Origin: Massilia sp. NR 4-1
GTDB taxonomy: Bacteria > Pseudomonadota > Gammaproteobacteria > Burkholderiales > Burkholderiaceae_D
Length of the DNA: 64,000 bases
Direction of reading: 5' to 3'
NCBI RefSeq assembly: GCF_001191005.1
Contig: NZ_CP012201.1
Coordinates: 2,232,001-2,296,000, forward strand
Positions 1 through 10,000 of this stretch are shown piece by piece. Every line of letters starts with the position of its first letter. Position 1 is the stretch's first letter. Below the pieces are notes generated by a model that made no database searches, was not told where the DNA came from, and saw only the letters and a list, made by a program, of their open reading frames with translations. The translations under genes were made by a program, and so were the position numbers.

Positions 1-668
1 GCCCAGGCATTGCGCGGCAAGCCGACCCGCGTCAGATAGCCGCCGCGCACCTCGCAACCATTCGCCACGCGCACCGTGCCGCCCGTCGCCACCACCGTGG
101 AATCGGTGAGGAAGGGCTTGACCAGCCGCTGCAGGCTGTCGCGCTGCAGGATGGAGTCGGCATCCACGCCGCAAAACAGAGGATAGCGCGAGGCATTGAT
201 GCCCGCATTCAGCGAATCAGCCTTGCCGCCATTGGTCTTGTCGATCACGCGCAGATTCGGGTAGCGTGTGGAGCGGTAGAAGCCGCGCACCGGCTTGGTC
301 TCGATCTGGATGCGGTAAGCCTCGGGAAAAGCCTGCAGGCCGAATTCCTGCTGCAGCACCTCCAGCGTGCCATCGGCGGAACCGTCGTTGATGACGATGA
401 TCTCCATCTCCGAGTAGGACAGTTGCAGCATTGAGCGCACCGAGGCGGCAATCGTCGCTTCCTCGTTATAGGCCGGCACCAGCACGCTGATTGGCGGCTC
501 CAGGGCCGAATACACCTGCGGCAGATCGTCGAGAATGATTTCCTGGCTGCGCCGCCGCAGCGATATCATGGACAGGAAATTCAGCAGCAGATAGCCGCCG
601 TTCAGCAGCACGAAGTAGCACAGCACAAACACCGTGGTGAAATGGACGATCAGCTCATGCGTGTTCAC
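1..668 (-). CDS. family 2 glycosyltransferase, C-terminus beyond window
   Basis: About 222 N-terminal residues are visible; the gene runs off the left edge. It opens with a hydrophobic segment (residues 9-35), followed by a GT-A fold: VPAYNEE at 64-70, NDGS at 94-97, NGGKADSLN near 147-154 and the DAD metal/nucleotide-sugar motif at 169-171. This pattern is typical of membrane-associated processive GT2 enzymes such as PgaC/IcaA, so it probably polymerises or transfers sugars at the inner membrane. The start is GTG at 666-668, chosen because it overlaps the stop of the HEAT-repeat gene (GTGA), implying translational coupling. Substrate and product cannot be read from the sequence. Confidence 0.85.
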   Translation of the reverse strand, partial: MNTHELIVHFTTVFVLCYFVLLNGGYLLLNFLSMISLRRRSQEIILDDLPQVYSALEPPISVLVPAYNEEATIAASVRSMLQLSYSEMEIIVINDGSADGTLEVLQQEFGLQAFPEAYRIQIETKPVRGFYRSTRYPNLRVIDKTNGGKADSLNAGINASRYPLFCGVDADSILQRDSLQRLVKPFLTDSTVVATGGTVRVANGCEVRGGYLTRVGLPRNAW

Positions 669-1717
669 GCTGCCTCCTGTTCCGCTCTGACCTGCTTCAG
701 CATATCGAGCGCATAGCGGTCCATGTCCTCCTGCTGGAGGGCGGCCAGATCGTCCGGCGTCAGAAACGGCAGGCCCAGCAGGGCTTGCGCGGCGCGGTAG
801 CGCACCCACCACTGCTGGTCGCCCAGCAAGCGGCGCAGGCGCTCCACATCGCTATGGTCGCCCAGTTGCCCCAGCGTGCGCACCGCCTGCACGCGCACGC
901 GCCAGTCGCCGTGACCGAGCTGGCGCCTGACCTCATCGAGCAGGTCGGGCGTGGCCGCCAGCCGCAAGGCGCAGGACACCACCTCGGCCACCGGATGATT
1001 CAGCAGGCCGCGCAACTGCTGCGCCGGCAGCGACAGGCGCAATGCCGCCAGCAGGCGCAGCGCATGCGGCAACTGTTCCTGGTCCGTTCCCGCCACGGCC
1101 TCGGCCAGCACCGGCTCCCACTCGGCGCGCGCATCCTTCAGGATATTCGCCAATTGCGACATGGCCCAATCCTCGCGCTGCAACAGCATGGGCGCCACCT
1201 CGCGCGCGGCGCGCGCGGCGTCGGCCTGCACCAGCGCCCACAAAGCATGCACGGAGGCCGCGCTGTCGCTGCCATGCACCACACCCAGCAGATCGTCCCA
1301 GGCGGCGGCATCGCGCAAATGGCCGAGCGCAAGGATCGCCAGCAGGCGCTGGGCGCGGTTCCCCTTGTGCAGCAGCCGGCGCGCATAGGCGTCGCAGCCG
1401 AGACGGTAAGCCACCTCATTCAGGCCGCCGCTCGCCTCGCCGCGTACCGACTGGTGCAAATGCACCCACAGCTTGAGGAAGAGGATGCGCTCCGCCGAAC
1501 GCAGGCCTGGCAGCGTCATCTCGCTGACGCCGACAATGGCGGCGTTCAACGCCGGCCGCCAGCGCGCCGTCAGCGCCTGTTCGCGCCGTTTCAGGCTGCG
1601 CGCCGCCAGGCGCAGGTAGACGATCTGCACGGCGATCAGGAGCGTGAGCAGCAGCGCGCCGACACCGGTCCAAAAGGCGGCCAGCAGGTAAATATCAGAA
1701 TGCAGCCTGGAGTCCAA
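665..1717 (-). CDS. HEAT-repeat membrane protein
   Basis: A 350-residue protein with one N-terminal transmembrane segment (about 12-34) and a long cytoplasmic part made of alpha-helical HEAT-like repeats. Several blocks near 230-330 repeat a W-x-V-R-x-x-A-A pattern, for example DWRVRVQAVRTLG and QWWVRYRAAQALLG. HEAT solenoids usually hold protein partners; I infer a scaffold for the neighbouring glycosyltransferase. The reading frame begins with TTG at 1717, inside the 3' end of the YaiO-like gene (23-bp overlap), and no better start is visible, so the exact N-terminus is uncertain. It lies third in a four-gene leftward operon. Confidence 0.75.
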   Translation of the reverse strand: MDSRLHSDIYLLAAFWTGVGALLLTLLIAVQIVYLRLAARSLKRREQALTARWRPALNAAIVGVSEMTLPGLRSAERILFLKLWVHLHQSVRGEASGGLNEVAYRLGCDAYARRLLHKGNRAQRLLAILALGHLRDAAAWDDLLGVVHGSDSAASVHALWALVQADAARAAREVAPMLLQREDWAMSQLANILKDARAEWEPVLAEAVAGTDQEQLPHALRLLAALRLSLPAQQLRGLLNHPVAEVVSCALRLAATPDLLDEVRRQLGHGDWRVRVQAVRTLGQLGDHSDVERLRRLLGDQQWWVRYRAAQALLGLPFLTPDDLAALQQEDMDRYALDMLKQVRAEQEAA

Positions 1718-2459
1718 GGCTGAACCCGTTGCGGATATAGAAATCGCCCTGGCGCGTGTGGCCCAGGCTGTAGTTGAGTGCCCAGTCCCTGCCCAGCCAA
1801 TGGCGTCCGACCAGGGCCGCCGAACGCAGGCTGCTTAACCGCACGCCGCCGCCGGTATTCGCCGCCTCCTTGCCGCCGGCGACGATGATGCCGACCGAAT
1901 CGCGGTCGCTGTAATAATAGCTGGCGCGCAGTTCCAGCCCGTGGGCCGTGGTGCCGAAGGCGCGCGCCGGGCGCCAGGCCAGGCTGGTGCTGAAATTGGA
2001 AAAGTAATGCTCCAGCATCAGCAAGCCCTGGTTCACGCGCACATCGTTATAACGCGTGCTGCGGCCGCCCCCATGCAGCAGCCAGCCGCGCGCAAATTCG
2101 TATTGCAGCGCGCCGCCCAAGGCATTCTTCGCCAGCACATGGTGGCTGCTGCTGGCATTCGCCTCCAGCGACAGCACCAGGGCGGCGCTCAGCGGCGTGA
2201 CCAGGCCGGCATTGATTTGCGTATCGTTAAGACCAAAACGGCGCGTTCGGGTCAGGCCCAGGCCGACGCTCTGGCGCGGCGCCAGGCCATAATCAAGTTG
2301 GAGGCTGCTCTCGCGCCAGTCAGGCGAGCCGTTGCTCAAATGCTCCTTGCCGCCGGCCAGGCCAATGGTGCTGCGCGGCGTCTCGTCGGCTTGGACGCTA
2401 AAGTGAGCGGCAAAGACCGGCAGCACCAGGGCCAACCGGGCCAGCGCCGCCCGCCTCAT
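1695..2459 (-). CDS. YaiO-family outer membrane beta-barrel protein
   Basis: A 254-residue protein with an N-terminal signal peptide (MRRAALARLALVLPVFAAHF, then a QA-DE cleavage region). Alternating amphipathic strands follow, and the chain ends in phenylalanine (GLQAAF), as expected for BAM substrates. Size and pattern fit the YaiO family of outer membrane barrels. The ATG at 2457-2459 overlaps the TGA of the receiver gene (ATGA) and has GGGAG a few bases upstream, so the longer frame extending to 2612 was not used. In context it may be the export or anchoring pore of a polysaccharide system; this is inference. Confidence 0.75.
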   Translation of the reverse strand: MRRAALARLALVLPVFAAHFSVQADETPRSTIGLAGGKEHLSNGSPDWRESSLQLDYGLAPRQSVGLGLTRTRRFGLNDTQINAGLVTPLSAALVLSLEANASSSHHVLAKNALGGALQYEFARGWLLHGGGRSTRYNDVRVNQGLLMLEHYFSNFSTSLAWRPARAFGTTAHGLELRASYYYSDRDSVGIIVAGGKEAANTGGGVRLSSLRSAALVGRHWLGRDWALNYSLGHTRQGDFYIRNGFSLGLQAAF

Positions 2460-2845
2460 TGCTGCTCCCGCAGGTAGCGCCGCACGCGCGCCAGCAATTC
2501 GTTCGGCTGGAAGGGCTTGACCACATAATCGTTGGCGCCCGCGTCCAGGGCGCGCACGATATCCTGTTCGGTGTGTTTGGCGGTCAGCATCAGCACCGGC
2601 ACATCCTTCCACTCGGGGCGGGCGCGGATCAGGCGCACCACTTCAAAGCCATCGATATAAGGCAGCATCACGTCCAGCAGCACAAGGCTGGGCAGCTCGT
2701 CCGCGTCCTCGATGGCCTTGCGCGCGGCCAGGCCATCGGTCGCCAGCAGGGTGCGGTAACCCTGCCGTTCCAGCATATAAATGAGGATCTGGCCGATATG
2801 CTCGTCGTCTTCGATTACCAGAATCAGGGTTTGCTTGGCATCCAT
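2456..2845 (-). CDS. single-domain response regulator (receiver)
   Basis: The 129 residues form one receiver domain with no output domain. The acidic pocket is E12/D13/D14, the phosphoacceptor is D58 (LLDVMLP), the switch threonine is T88 and the conserved lysine K110 (VVKPF). Stand-alone receivers act by protein-protein contact, so it probably controls an operon partner such as the glycosyltransferase or the HEAT protein. No kinase gene is adjacent. It is the first gene of the four-gene operon and overlaps the YaiO-like gene by four bases. Confidence 0.9.
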   Translation of the reverse strand: MDAKQTLILVIEDDEHIGQILIYMLERQGYRTLLATDGLAARKAIEDADELPSLVLLDVMLPYIDGFEVVRLIRARPEWKDVPVLMLTAKHTEQDIVRALDAGANDYVVKPFQPNELLARVRRYLREQQ

Positions 2846-2947
2846 GACAAATCGTTGAGCTGGGATAAACCCATTCTACGGATATTTGCCGATGCACGCC
2901 AACGACTTAATGAGGCGAACGCGCGCAGCCTGCTGCCGCGCTAGCGC

Positions 2948-3178
2948 TTATTCCCCCGCGAATTCAGCGGCCGCCTTGGCCGACCACAAGGCCTTGTCGT
3001 AGCTATCAAAAGGAATGTCATAGCGTTCCGTCTCGCCGTCGTCGCCGACAAAGACGGTCCACCAGCCGGCGGCGTCGCGCACGATGGCAATATCGCCGGG
3101 ATTGCATTGCGCAAGCACCTGCTCGCCTTGTTCCAGCGTAATGATACGGGTACCCCGGTGCAGTATTTCAGTGTTCAT
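2948..3178 (-). CDS. hypothetical small protein, 76 aa
   Basis: A 76-residue acidic soluble protein with no signal peptide or membrane segment. The middle part reads GDIAIVRDAAGWWTVFVGDDG, compatible with a small beta fold. Upstream of its ATG the complementary strand shows GGAGCCGGACATG, a fair ribosome binding site. It stands alone between the receiver operon and lldD. I do not recognise a family. Confidence 0.6.
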   Translation of the reverse strand: MNTEILHRGTRIITLEQGEQVLAQCNPGDIAIVRDAAGWWTVFVGDDGETERYDIPFDSYDKALWSAKAAAEFAGE

Positions 3179-3219
3179 GTCCGGCTCCGCTCAGAAGTGA
3201 TGCCGCCATTGTACCGCTG

Positions 3220-4374
3220 TCACGCTATGGCACGGCCTTCGCCAAGCAGGATTTTTCGGTCCACCTGGCGTACATCGCGCAAGCCGCAAAAAGCCATGGT
3301 CAGATCCAGCTCGTTATGGATGATTTCGAGACAGCGCGTCACGCCTTGCCCGCCCATCGCGCCCAGGCCGTACAGGAAGGGGCGGCCGATATACACGCCT
3401 TGCGCGCCCAAGGCCAGCGCGCGGAGCACATCCTGGCCGGAACGCACGCCGCCATCCATATGCACCTCGATCCGGCTGCCCACCGCATCCACGATGGCGG
3501 GCAAGGCACCGATCGAGGATTGCGCGCCGTCCAGCTGGCGTCCCCCGTGGTTGGACACGATCAGCGCATCGGCGCCGGAAGCGGCGGCCAGGCGCGCATC
3601 TTCCGCATCCATGATGCCTTTCAAAATCAGCTTGCCGCCCCAGCGCTGCTTGATCCATTCCACATCCTTCCACGACAGCGTCAGGTCGAACTGCTGGCTG
3701 GTCCACGCCGCCAGCGACGACATATCCGACACCGAACCGGCATGGCCGACGATATTGCCGAAGTAGCGCCGCTTGGTGCCCAGCATGCCCAGGCACCAGC
3801 GCGGCTTGCCGGCCATATTCAGCAGGTTGGCGATGGTCAGCTTGGGCGGAGCCGACAGGCCATTGCGCAAATCCTTGTGGCGCTGGCCCAGCACCTGCAG
3901 GTCCAGGGTCAGCACCAGGGCCGAGCAGCGCGCCGCCTTGGCGCGTTCGATCAGGCGCTCGATAAAGCCGCGGTCCTTCATCACATACAGCTGGAACCAG
4001 AACGGCTTGCTGGTGTGGGCCGCCACATCCTCGATCGAGCAGATGCTCATGGTGGACAGCGTAAACGGCACGCCGAACTGCTCGGCGGCCCGCGCGGCCA
4101 GGATTTCGCCGTCGGCGTGCTGCATGCCGGTCAGGCCGGTGGGCGCCAGCGCCACCGGCATGCTGACCGGCTGGCCGACCATCTCCGATTGCAGCGAGCG
4201 GTTTTCCAGATTGACGGCCACGCGCTGGCGGAACTTGATCCGCTCGAAATCGCTGCAGTTGGCGCGGTAGGTGGATTCAGTCCAGGAGCCGGAGTCGGCA
4301 TAGTCATAAAACATGCGCGGAACGCGCTGTTGCGCCAGCCGGCGCAGGTCTTCGACACAGGTGATGAGGGACAT
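3220..4374 (-). CDS. lldD: FMN-dependent L-lactate dehydrogenase / alpha-hydroxy acid dehydrogenase
   Basis: A 384-residue member of the FMN-dependent alpha-hydroxy acid oxidoreductases. It oxidises L-lactate (or a related 2-hydroxy acid) to the keto acid and passes electrons to the quinone pool. Visible family signatures are VALAPTGLTGMQHADGE near the N-terminus, FQLYVMKDR, LTLDLQVLGQRHKDLRNG, LILKGIMDAEDA, the active-site SNHGGRQLDGA (catalytic His and Arg) and MDGGVRSGQDVLRA. Length matches LldD (about 380-395). The ATG at 4372-4374 was chosen because GGAG precedes it and homologues begin with a similar MSLITC-type N-terminus; the frame is open further upstream. Substrate specificity within the family is not certain. 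Confidence 0.88.
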   Translation of the reverse strand: MSLITCVEDLRRLAQQRVPRMFYDYADSGSWTESTYRANCSDFERIKFRQRVAVNLENRSLQSEMVGQPVSMPVALAPTGLTGMQHADGEILAARAAEQFGVPFTLSTMSICSIEDVAAHTSKPFWFQLYVMKDRGFIERLIERAKAARCSALVLTLDLQVLGQRHKDLRNGLSAPPKLTIANLLNMAGKPRWCLGMLGTKRRYFGNIVGHAGSVSDMSSLAAWTSQQFDLTLSWKDVEWIKQRWGGKLILKGIMDAEDARLAAASGADALIVSNHGGRQLDGAQSSIGALPAIVDAVGSRIEVHMDGGVRSGQDVLRALALGAQGVYIGRPFLYGLGAMGGQGVTRCLEIIHNELDLTMAFCGLRDVRQVDRKILLGEGRAIA

Positions 4375-4524
4375 GCTTGCTCCGCGTTTGTCTTGTTTCG
4401 ACAAATCATCGGATATTTCGCGGCAATTGCCAACTGCTATCTCTGGGCCAAGTGTGCCCGCCGCAGCCAGATGCAATGATGAGGCAGATCAGACGCCGCC
4501 AATAAAGGTATACTATCGCCACTT

Positions 4525-6339
4525 ATGCGATTCCTCCCGTCTTGTTGGCGGCGGCCCGTGGCGAGTCTGGTCGCGGCTGCCTGCCTTGTCCCAAGCGCGT
4601 TTGCGCGCGATGTCAACATCGGCGTCTTTGCCTATCAGGGCGAATACGCGGCCGTTTCCGACTGGTCGCCGCTGATCTCGTATCTGAACCACAGCCTGCC
4701 CGAACACCGCTTCCAGATGCACAGCTACGACGCGGCGGGCATGCGCAAGGCGATTGCCGACCGCCAGGTCGACCTGGTGATCACCAATCCCGGCTACTAC
4801 GTCACGATGGAAGCCGAATTCGGCTTGAGCCGCATCGCCACGCTGGAGTCCATGCCTGGCGTGCGCGCCGGCCATGCCAGCGGCTCGGCCATCATCGTGC
4901 GCGCCAGCGATTCGCCGCTGCGCGAACTGACCGAACTCGATGGCAAGCGCGTGGCCGCCGTGGCGCCTGAGGCTTTCGGCGGCTACCTGGTGGCCGCGCG
5001 CGAGCTGCTGCGCTTCGGCATCGATATGGAATCCGATCTGCAGGAGCTGCGCTTTGTCGGCCTGCCCATGATGAATGTGGTGCAGTCGGTGCGCAGCGGC
5101 ATGGTGGATGCGGGCATTGTGCGCAGCTGCTTCCTGGAGCAGATGGAAGCGCGCGGACAGCTGCGCATGGCCGATTTCCGCGTGCTCTCGCCACGCCGCG
5201 AAAGCGGCCTGCCCTGCGCCGTCTCGACCGCCCTGTATCCCGACTGGCCGGTGGCCGTCACGCGCCAGACCGACCCGGTGCTGGCCAAAGCCGTCGCCCA
5301 GGCGCTGCTGGCCATGCCCGCCAGCGCCAGCGGCATGAGCTGGTCGGTGCCGGCCGATTACCAGCCGGTGCATGAGCTGTACCGCGAGCTGCGCGCCGGC
5401 CCTTACGCCTATCTGCGCGAAATCACGCCAGGCGGCCTGGCGCGCCGCTTCTGGCCCTGGCTGCTGGGCCTGACCGCGCTGGTGGCCGCATGGATCGTGC
5501 ATACCGTGCGCGCCGAACAGCTGGTGCACCGCCGCACCGCCGAGCTGCGTGAATCGCTGCGCGCGCGCCAGGCAGCCGAGGCGCGCATGCGCGACAGCCA
5601 GGAACAGATGGAACACCTGTCGCGGCTCTCCGTGCTGGGCGAACTGTCCGGCAATCTGGCGCACGAAATCAACCAGCCGCTGACCACCATCGGCAACTAC
5701 GCGCGCAGCGTGCTGCGGCGCCAGTCCGACAGCAAGCTGACGCCGGAGGCGATCACCGAAGCCTGTTCCGAAATCGTCAGCGAAGCCGAACGCGCGGGCG
5801 GCATCGTGCAGCGCATCCGTCACTTCGCCAAGAAGCGCAGCGCGGTGCGCGAACCGCTGGCGCTGACGCCGCTGGCGCATGAAGCCAAGCGCCTGGTCAG
5901 CGGCATGCTCGCCAACGCGCCCGACATCGCGATCGAGAGCCGCACGCCGGGCGGCTGCTGCGCCCTGGCCGACGGTCCGCAGATCCAGCAAGTGCTGCTC
6001 AATCTGATCAAGAACGCCATCGACGCGGGCCGTGGCCTGCCCGCCGAACGCCAGGGCATCCGCGTCGAAATCGGCGCGGCCGACAAACGCACCCTGGTGC
6101 AGGTAATCGACCAGGGCGCCGGCCTGCCGGAGGAGCAGCGAGAGCAGCTGTTCCAGCCTTTCTTCACCACCAAGCCCGATGGACTGGGCCTCGGCCTGTC
6201 GATCTGCAAAACCATCATCGAGTCGCATGGCGGCCGCCTATGGGCCGAAACCAATCCGGACGGCTGCGGCATGCGCTTTATTTTCTCACTACCCTGCCAT
6301 GAATCTTCCACCCCATCAGTGTCTTGTCCACGTTGTTGA
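4525..6339 (+). CDS. ttrS: tetrathionate sensor histidine kinase
   Basis: A 604-residue sensor kinase. A signal peptide (1-27) precedes a PhnD-like periplasmic binding domain (about 28-300, with VDLVITNPGYYVTME and DGKRVAAVAPEAFGGY). One transmembrane segment (about 310-328), a short coiled coil, a DHp domain with H380 in NLAHEINQPL and an HATPase domain (NLIKNAIDAG, FFTTKPDGLGLGLSI) follow. This architecture is that of TtrS, which detects tetrathionate in the periplasm and phosphorylates TtrR. The gene sits next to ttrR and opposite ttrBCA, supporting the call. No ribosome binding site is evident, but a TATACT -10-like hexamer lies at 4509-4514, so the transcript may have a very short leader. 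Confidence 0.9.
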   Translation: MRFLPSCWRRPVASLVAAACLVPSAFARDVNIGVFAYQGEYAAVSDWSPLISYLNHSLPEHRFQMHSYDAAGMRKAIADRQVDLVITNPGYYVTMEAEFGLSRIATLESMPGVRAGHASGSAIIVRASDSPLRELTELDGKRVAAVAPEAFGGYLVAARELLRFGIDMESDLQELRFVGLPMMNVVQSVRSGMVDAGIVRSCFLEQMEARGQLRMADFRVLSPRRESGLPCAVSTALYPDWPVAVTRQTDPVLAKAVAQALLAMPASASGMSWSVPADYQPVHELYRELRAGPYAYLREITPGGLARRFWPWLLGLTALVAAWIVHTVRAEQLVHRRTAELRESLRARQAAEARMRDSQEQMEHLSRLSVLGELSGNLAHEINQPLTTIGNYARSVLRRQSDSKLTPEAITEACSEIVSEAERAGGIVQRIRHFAKKRSAVREPLALTPLAHEAKRLVSGMLANAPDIAIESRTPGGCCALADGPQIQQVLLNLIKNAIDAGRGLPAERQGIRVEIGAADKRTLVQVIDQGAGLPEEQREQLFQPFFTTKPDGLGLGLSICKTIIESHGGRLWAETNPDGCGMRFIFSLPCHESSTPSVSCPRC

Positions 6340-6946
6340 CGACGACCCCGGCCTGCGCCGCTCGCTGCGCTTCCTGCTTGAATCGGTGGGCTGGAACGTG
6401 CGCCTGCACGCCTCCGCCGAAGAATTTCTCGAAGTGTGCGACACGCTGGACCCGCCGCTGAACAAGCAGCCCTGCTGCATGCTGCTCGACATCCGCATGG
6501 CCGCCATGAGCGGACTGGAACTGCAGCAGGTCTTGCAGGAACGCGGCATCGAGCTGCAGATCATCTTCATGACCGGCCATGCCGACGTCTCGATGGCCGT
6601 GCAAGCCATGAAATCCGGCGCCGCCGACTTCATCGAAAAACCCTTCAAGGACCAGCTGATGCTGGACGCCGTCGCCGCCGCCGTGCGCCGCAGCGCCGAA
6701 ACCCTGCAGGAAGCCCGCATCCGCCAGGAAGCGCTGGACATGCTGGCCGCCCTCTCGCCGCGCGAAAGCGAAGTTGCGCGCCTGGTCGCCCTGGGCCAAC
6801 CCAACAAGCTGATCGCCGCCACCTTGGGCATCAGCGAAAAGACCGTCCACATCCACCGCCAGCACGTCATGGAAAAAGCCGGCCTCTCCTCCGCCGCCGA
6901 ACTGGCCCGTCTCATGCTGCGCGCCGACCCCAGCGCCCTCAACTGA
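6299..6946 (+). CDS. ttrR: tetrathionate response regulator, FixJ/LuxR type
   Basis: A 215-residue response regulator: N-terminal receiver (VDDD pocket near 13-16, phosphoacceptor in LLDIRMAAMSG, switch FMTGHAD, lysine in IEKPF) and C-terminal LuxR-type helix-turn-helix (LSPRESEVARLVALGQPNK ... GISEKTVHIHRQHVM). Activated by TtrS, TtrR turns on ttrBCA in enterobacteria. The ATG at 6299 was chosen because the receiver begins directly after it; this gives a 41-bp overlap with ttrS. It is followed by a strong hairpin terminator shared with the convergent ttrA gene. Confidence 0.9.
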   Translation: MNLPPHQCLVHVVDDDPGLRRSLRFLLESVGWNVRLHASAEEFLEVCDTLDPPLNKQPCCMLLDIRMAAMSGLELQQVLQERGIELQIIFMTGHADVSMAVQAMKSGAADFIEKPFKDQLMLDAVAAAVRRSAETLQEARIRQEALDMLAALSPRESEVARLVALGQPNKLIAATLGISEKTVHIHRQHVMEKAGLSSAAELARLMLRADPSALN

Positions 6947-6967
6947 CCCCACCGCTTTACGCCAATC

Positions 6968-7023
6968 AAAAAAGTCCACCCTGGTGCCAGGCGGGCCGCC
7001 TAGGCACCAGAGGTGGATTTTTT
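6968..7023. terminator. bidirectional rho-independent terminator between ttrR and ttrA
   Basis: A long near-perfect inverted repeat between the convergent genes. It runs A-tract, GTCCACC, CTGGTGCC, GGCGG, then the complementary arms GGCACCAG, GGTGGA and a T-tract. With A and T tracts on both flanks it can stop transcription from either side. Confidence 0.9.
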
Positions 7024-7043
7024 AAGATGGATCAAGCGGCGGA

Positions 7044-10000
7044 TCAGGCGCGGCGCAGCTTGGCGGGCAGGCCGTTACGGACCGAGGTGCCGGAGATGGC
7101 GTCGACCCAGGGCGCTTTGTCCGGACGGGTGGGGTCCATGATGCCGATGTCGTTGAGGTTGACGCCGGCCGCCAGCTTGCGGTTTTCGGGCTGGCGTTCG
7201 CCGCCGATGCGGTGGGACCGCGCTCCCAGTTCGCGGTGGCCGAAGCCGTGCTCGAAGGCAGCGACGCCGGGCGTGATGCCGGCATGGATCATGACGCGCG
7301 CTTTCAGGCTGCCGTCCGGCGTGCTGATTTCAGCCAGGTCGCCCATCTGCAGGTGCATGCGCTCCGCATCGTCGGGGTGGATCAGCACCGGATTTTCGGG
7401 ATGCACCGAGAGCAGGCGCGTGGCGCCGATCGAGTAAGGATTCTGCAGCGCCGATTTGTAGCTGATCAGCTCCAATGGCCATTCCTTCAGCGGGTAGAGC
7501 TTGCGCATCGGCGTGCCGTCGGCGAAGGCCGGTTCCTTCCACGTGCCGCAGCCGGTATTGCGCTTGCCGGACAGGCTGTTCTTCGAGCCGCCCACGTTCT
7601 CGTTCCATAGATGGCACATGGCTTTCATCGGGTTGCGCATCCACTCGGGATTCTCCTCGTCATACGCATCCTTGCCCGGCTGGTAGCGTCCGCCGCGGCT
7701 GTACAGGAAGCCGACCTTCGTCACCTCTTCCGGCTTCAACGTTTTCTCCAGCAGTGGACGCAGACGTTCCACACCCGACAGCAGCAGGTCTTCCGCCGTC
7801 GCATCCGGCACCGGTTCCTTGCCCAGCCAGGCCACGTTGGCGCCGGCGCGCAGGTACCAGTCTTCCGGTCCTTCCAGCGCATAGCTGTTGCCCTCGGCGT
7901 CGCTCAGGGCACCGGCGCCGAAACCGGGCAGTTTCATGGCTTTCGCCAGCGCGATGAAGAAGGTCTCCATGCCGACGGGACGGCCGTCCGGTCCTTTCTG
8001 CGCCTTCGGTTCGATCACCGGCCAGCGCGCGCCCATGGCCTTGGTCGGCACGCCGTTCCAGGCGGCGACCCAGCCCCAGCTCTCGTACATCAGCGAGTCG
8101 GGGATGATGTAGTCGGCATAGGCATTGCTTTCGTTGATGAAGGGATCGACCGAGATAATCAGTGGCAGCTTCTTCGGATCGGCGATGTCGCGCGCCAGCC
8201 GCGTGCGCAGACCCGGAATGCCGTACAGGGGATTGGAAGACCACAGCACCAGCGCCTTCAGCCCATACGGATAGCCTTGCATCGCGCCCGGCAGCAGCTC
8301 CGTGGTCAGGCCCGAGGCGTTCGGGAACCACGGCGCGCTGGCCGGATAGGGTTTGCCCTTGGCTTTGCCGGCCGCGAATTCCGAGGTTTTCTCATACGGG
8401 ACATTGCGCCCCAGAGGCAGGCCGGAAGGCTTGACCTGTCCCGCGAAAGTTTCCAGGTTATAGCGCGGACCGCTGCCATCGTCCTTGAAGCCGCCCCCGT
8501 TGGCGACGAAGCCACCCTTCCAGTTCACATTGCCCAGCAGCGGGTTGATGCTCATCAGCGCATAGGCATTGTAAAAACCGCTGCCGCTCATCATGCCGCC
8601 GTGGGCGACCACCGAAGCGCGCTTGCCGTGCGAGGATAGTTCCTGCGCCAGTGCCGCCAGCGTCGCGGCCGGAATGCCGCAGGCATCGGCATATGCCGGC
8701 ATCTCCTTGCGCATCGCCTCTTCGCGCAGCAGCTGCAGCGAGGATTTCACATGCAGCTCCTTGCCGTCCACCAGCAGGCGGGTGTCGACAAAGAGCTGGG
8801 CCGCCGCCTTGGCCTGATCGTGCAGCACGGTCTTGCCGTCCGCGCCGAGGCAGACGAAGGCATCGCCTTCCTTGTAGCGCTGCTCCTCTTCCACCGCCAC
8901 ACCCAGGTCGGAAGCGCGCAGCATGCGGCCCTGGCGCGCATGGCCCGGCTCCACCACCACCAGATGGGTGGCATTGCTGAACGATGGCTCGCCATTCTCT
9001 TTCGCCAGCGCCGCGTTGGGGAAGCCGAGGAAGCGGCTGTCGATGCGCTCGTTCTCGAACAGCCAGCGCATGATGGCCATGGCCAGCGCACCATCGGTAC
9101 CGGGACGGATCGGCAGCCAGCGGCCACGGTCGCCGCTGGCGCGGTTGCTGGAGTGGTTCAGCACCGGATCGACCACCACATAGGACAGCTTGCCCTCGGT
9201 GCGCGCCTTGGCGATCAGCGTGCCCTGGCGCTTGAAGGGATTGCCGGCCTGGCCCGGCGCGGTGCCGACGAAGAGCACGAATTCGGCGTTGCTGAAATCG
9301 GGTTTACAGTGCGGCATTTTCTTCAGGTCGCCGAACAGCGCGCCGGAACCGGAGCGGTAAGCGCCGCCGCAATACGAACCGTGGCCGAAGAAGTTGATGG
9401 TGCCGTAAGCCTGCTGGAAGAAGCGGCGCGCAAAGCCTTCGCGGCCATCGTTCACGCTGGACAGCACGGCCACCTGGTTCACGCGCGGTCCCAGTTCCGG
9501 CTTGTCGGCATTGATCGGCGTTTTCAGGTCGCGCAGGCTGCCCAGGCCTTCCACTCGGCCTTCGCCGAACAGATCGCCGCCCTCCACCACTTCGCGCACC
9601 AGCTGCTCGAAGGAGATCGGTTCCCAGCGTCCGCTATTGCGCGGACCGACGCGCTTCATCGGCGTCAGCACGCGGTAGGGCGAATCGATCTGCTGGGCCA
9701 CGGCATTGCCGCGGCCACAGGCGGTGGAACGGCCCGCCAGGCCCTTGCCTTCAAAGGCGGTCAGCGACTTGAAGCTGTCGCGCACACTGGCCTTCATCGG
9801 CAGATGCGGATCGGTGGACAAAGGACTGTAAGGATTGCCGGTCACGCGCAGCACCTTGCCCGAAGCGCGTTCGATGCGCACGCGCACGCCGCACATGGTG
9901 GTGCAGCCCAGGCAGGTGGTGTAGCTCACCTGCTGCGCCGGGTTCACCGACAGATGGCCTTGCGCATCGATGCGGAATTCCGGTTCGGGCGCATCACCGG

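Noticed and set aside
2460..2612. Longer N-terminus for the YaiO-like protein
   Set aside because: The extension lies within the receiver gene, reads as frame-shifted receiver DNA, and would bury the signal peptide. The ATG coupled to the receiver stop is better.
4513..6228. 571-codon open frame on the minus strand
   Set aside because: Antisense shadow of ttrS with no recognisable motif.
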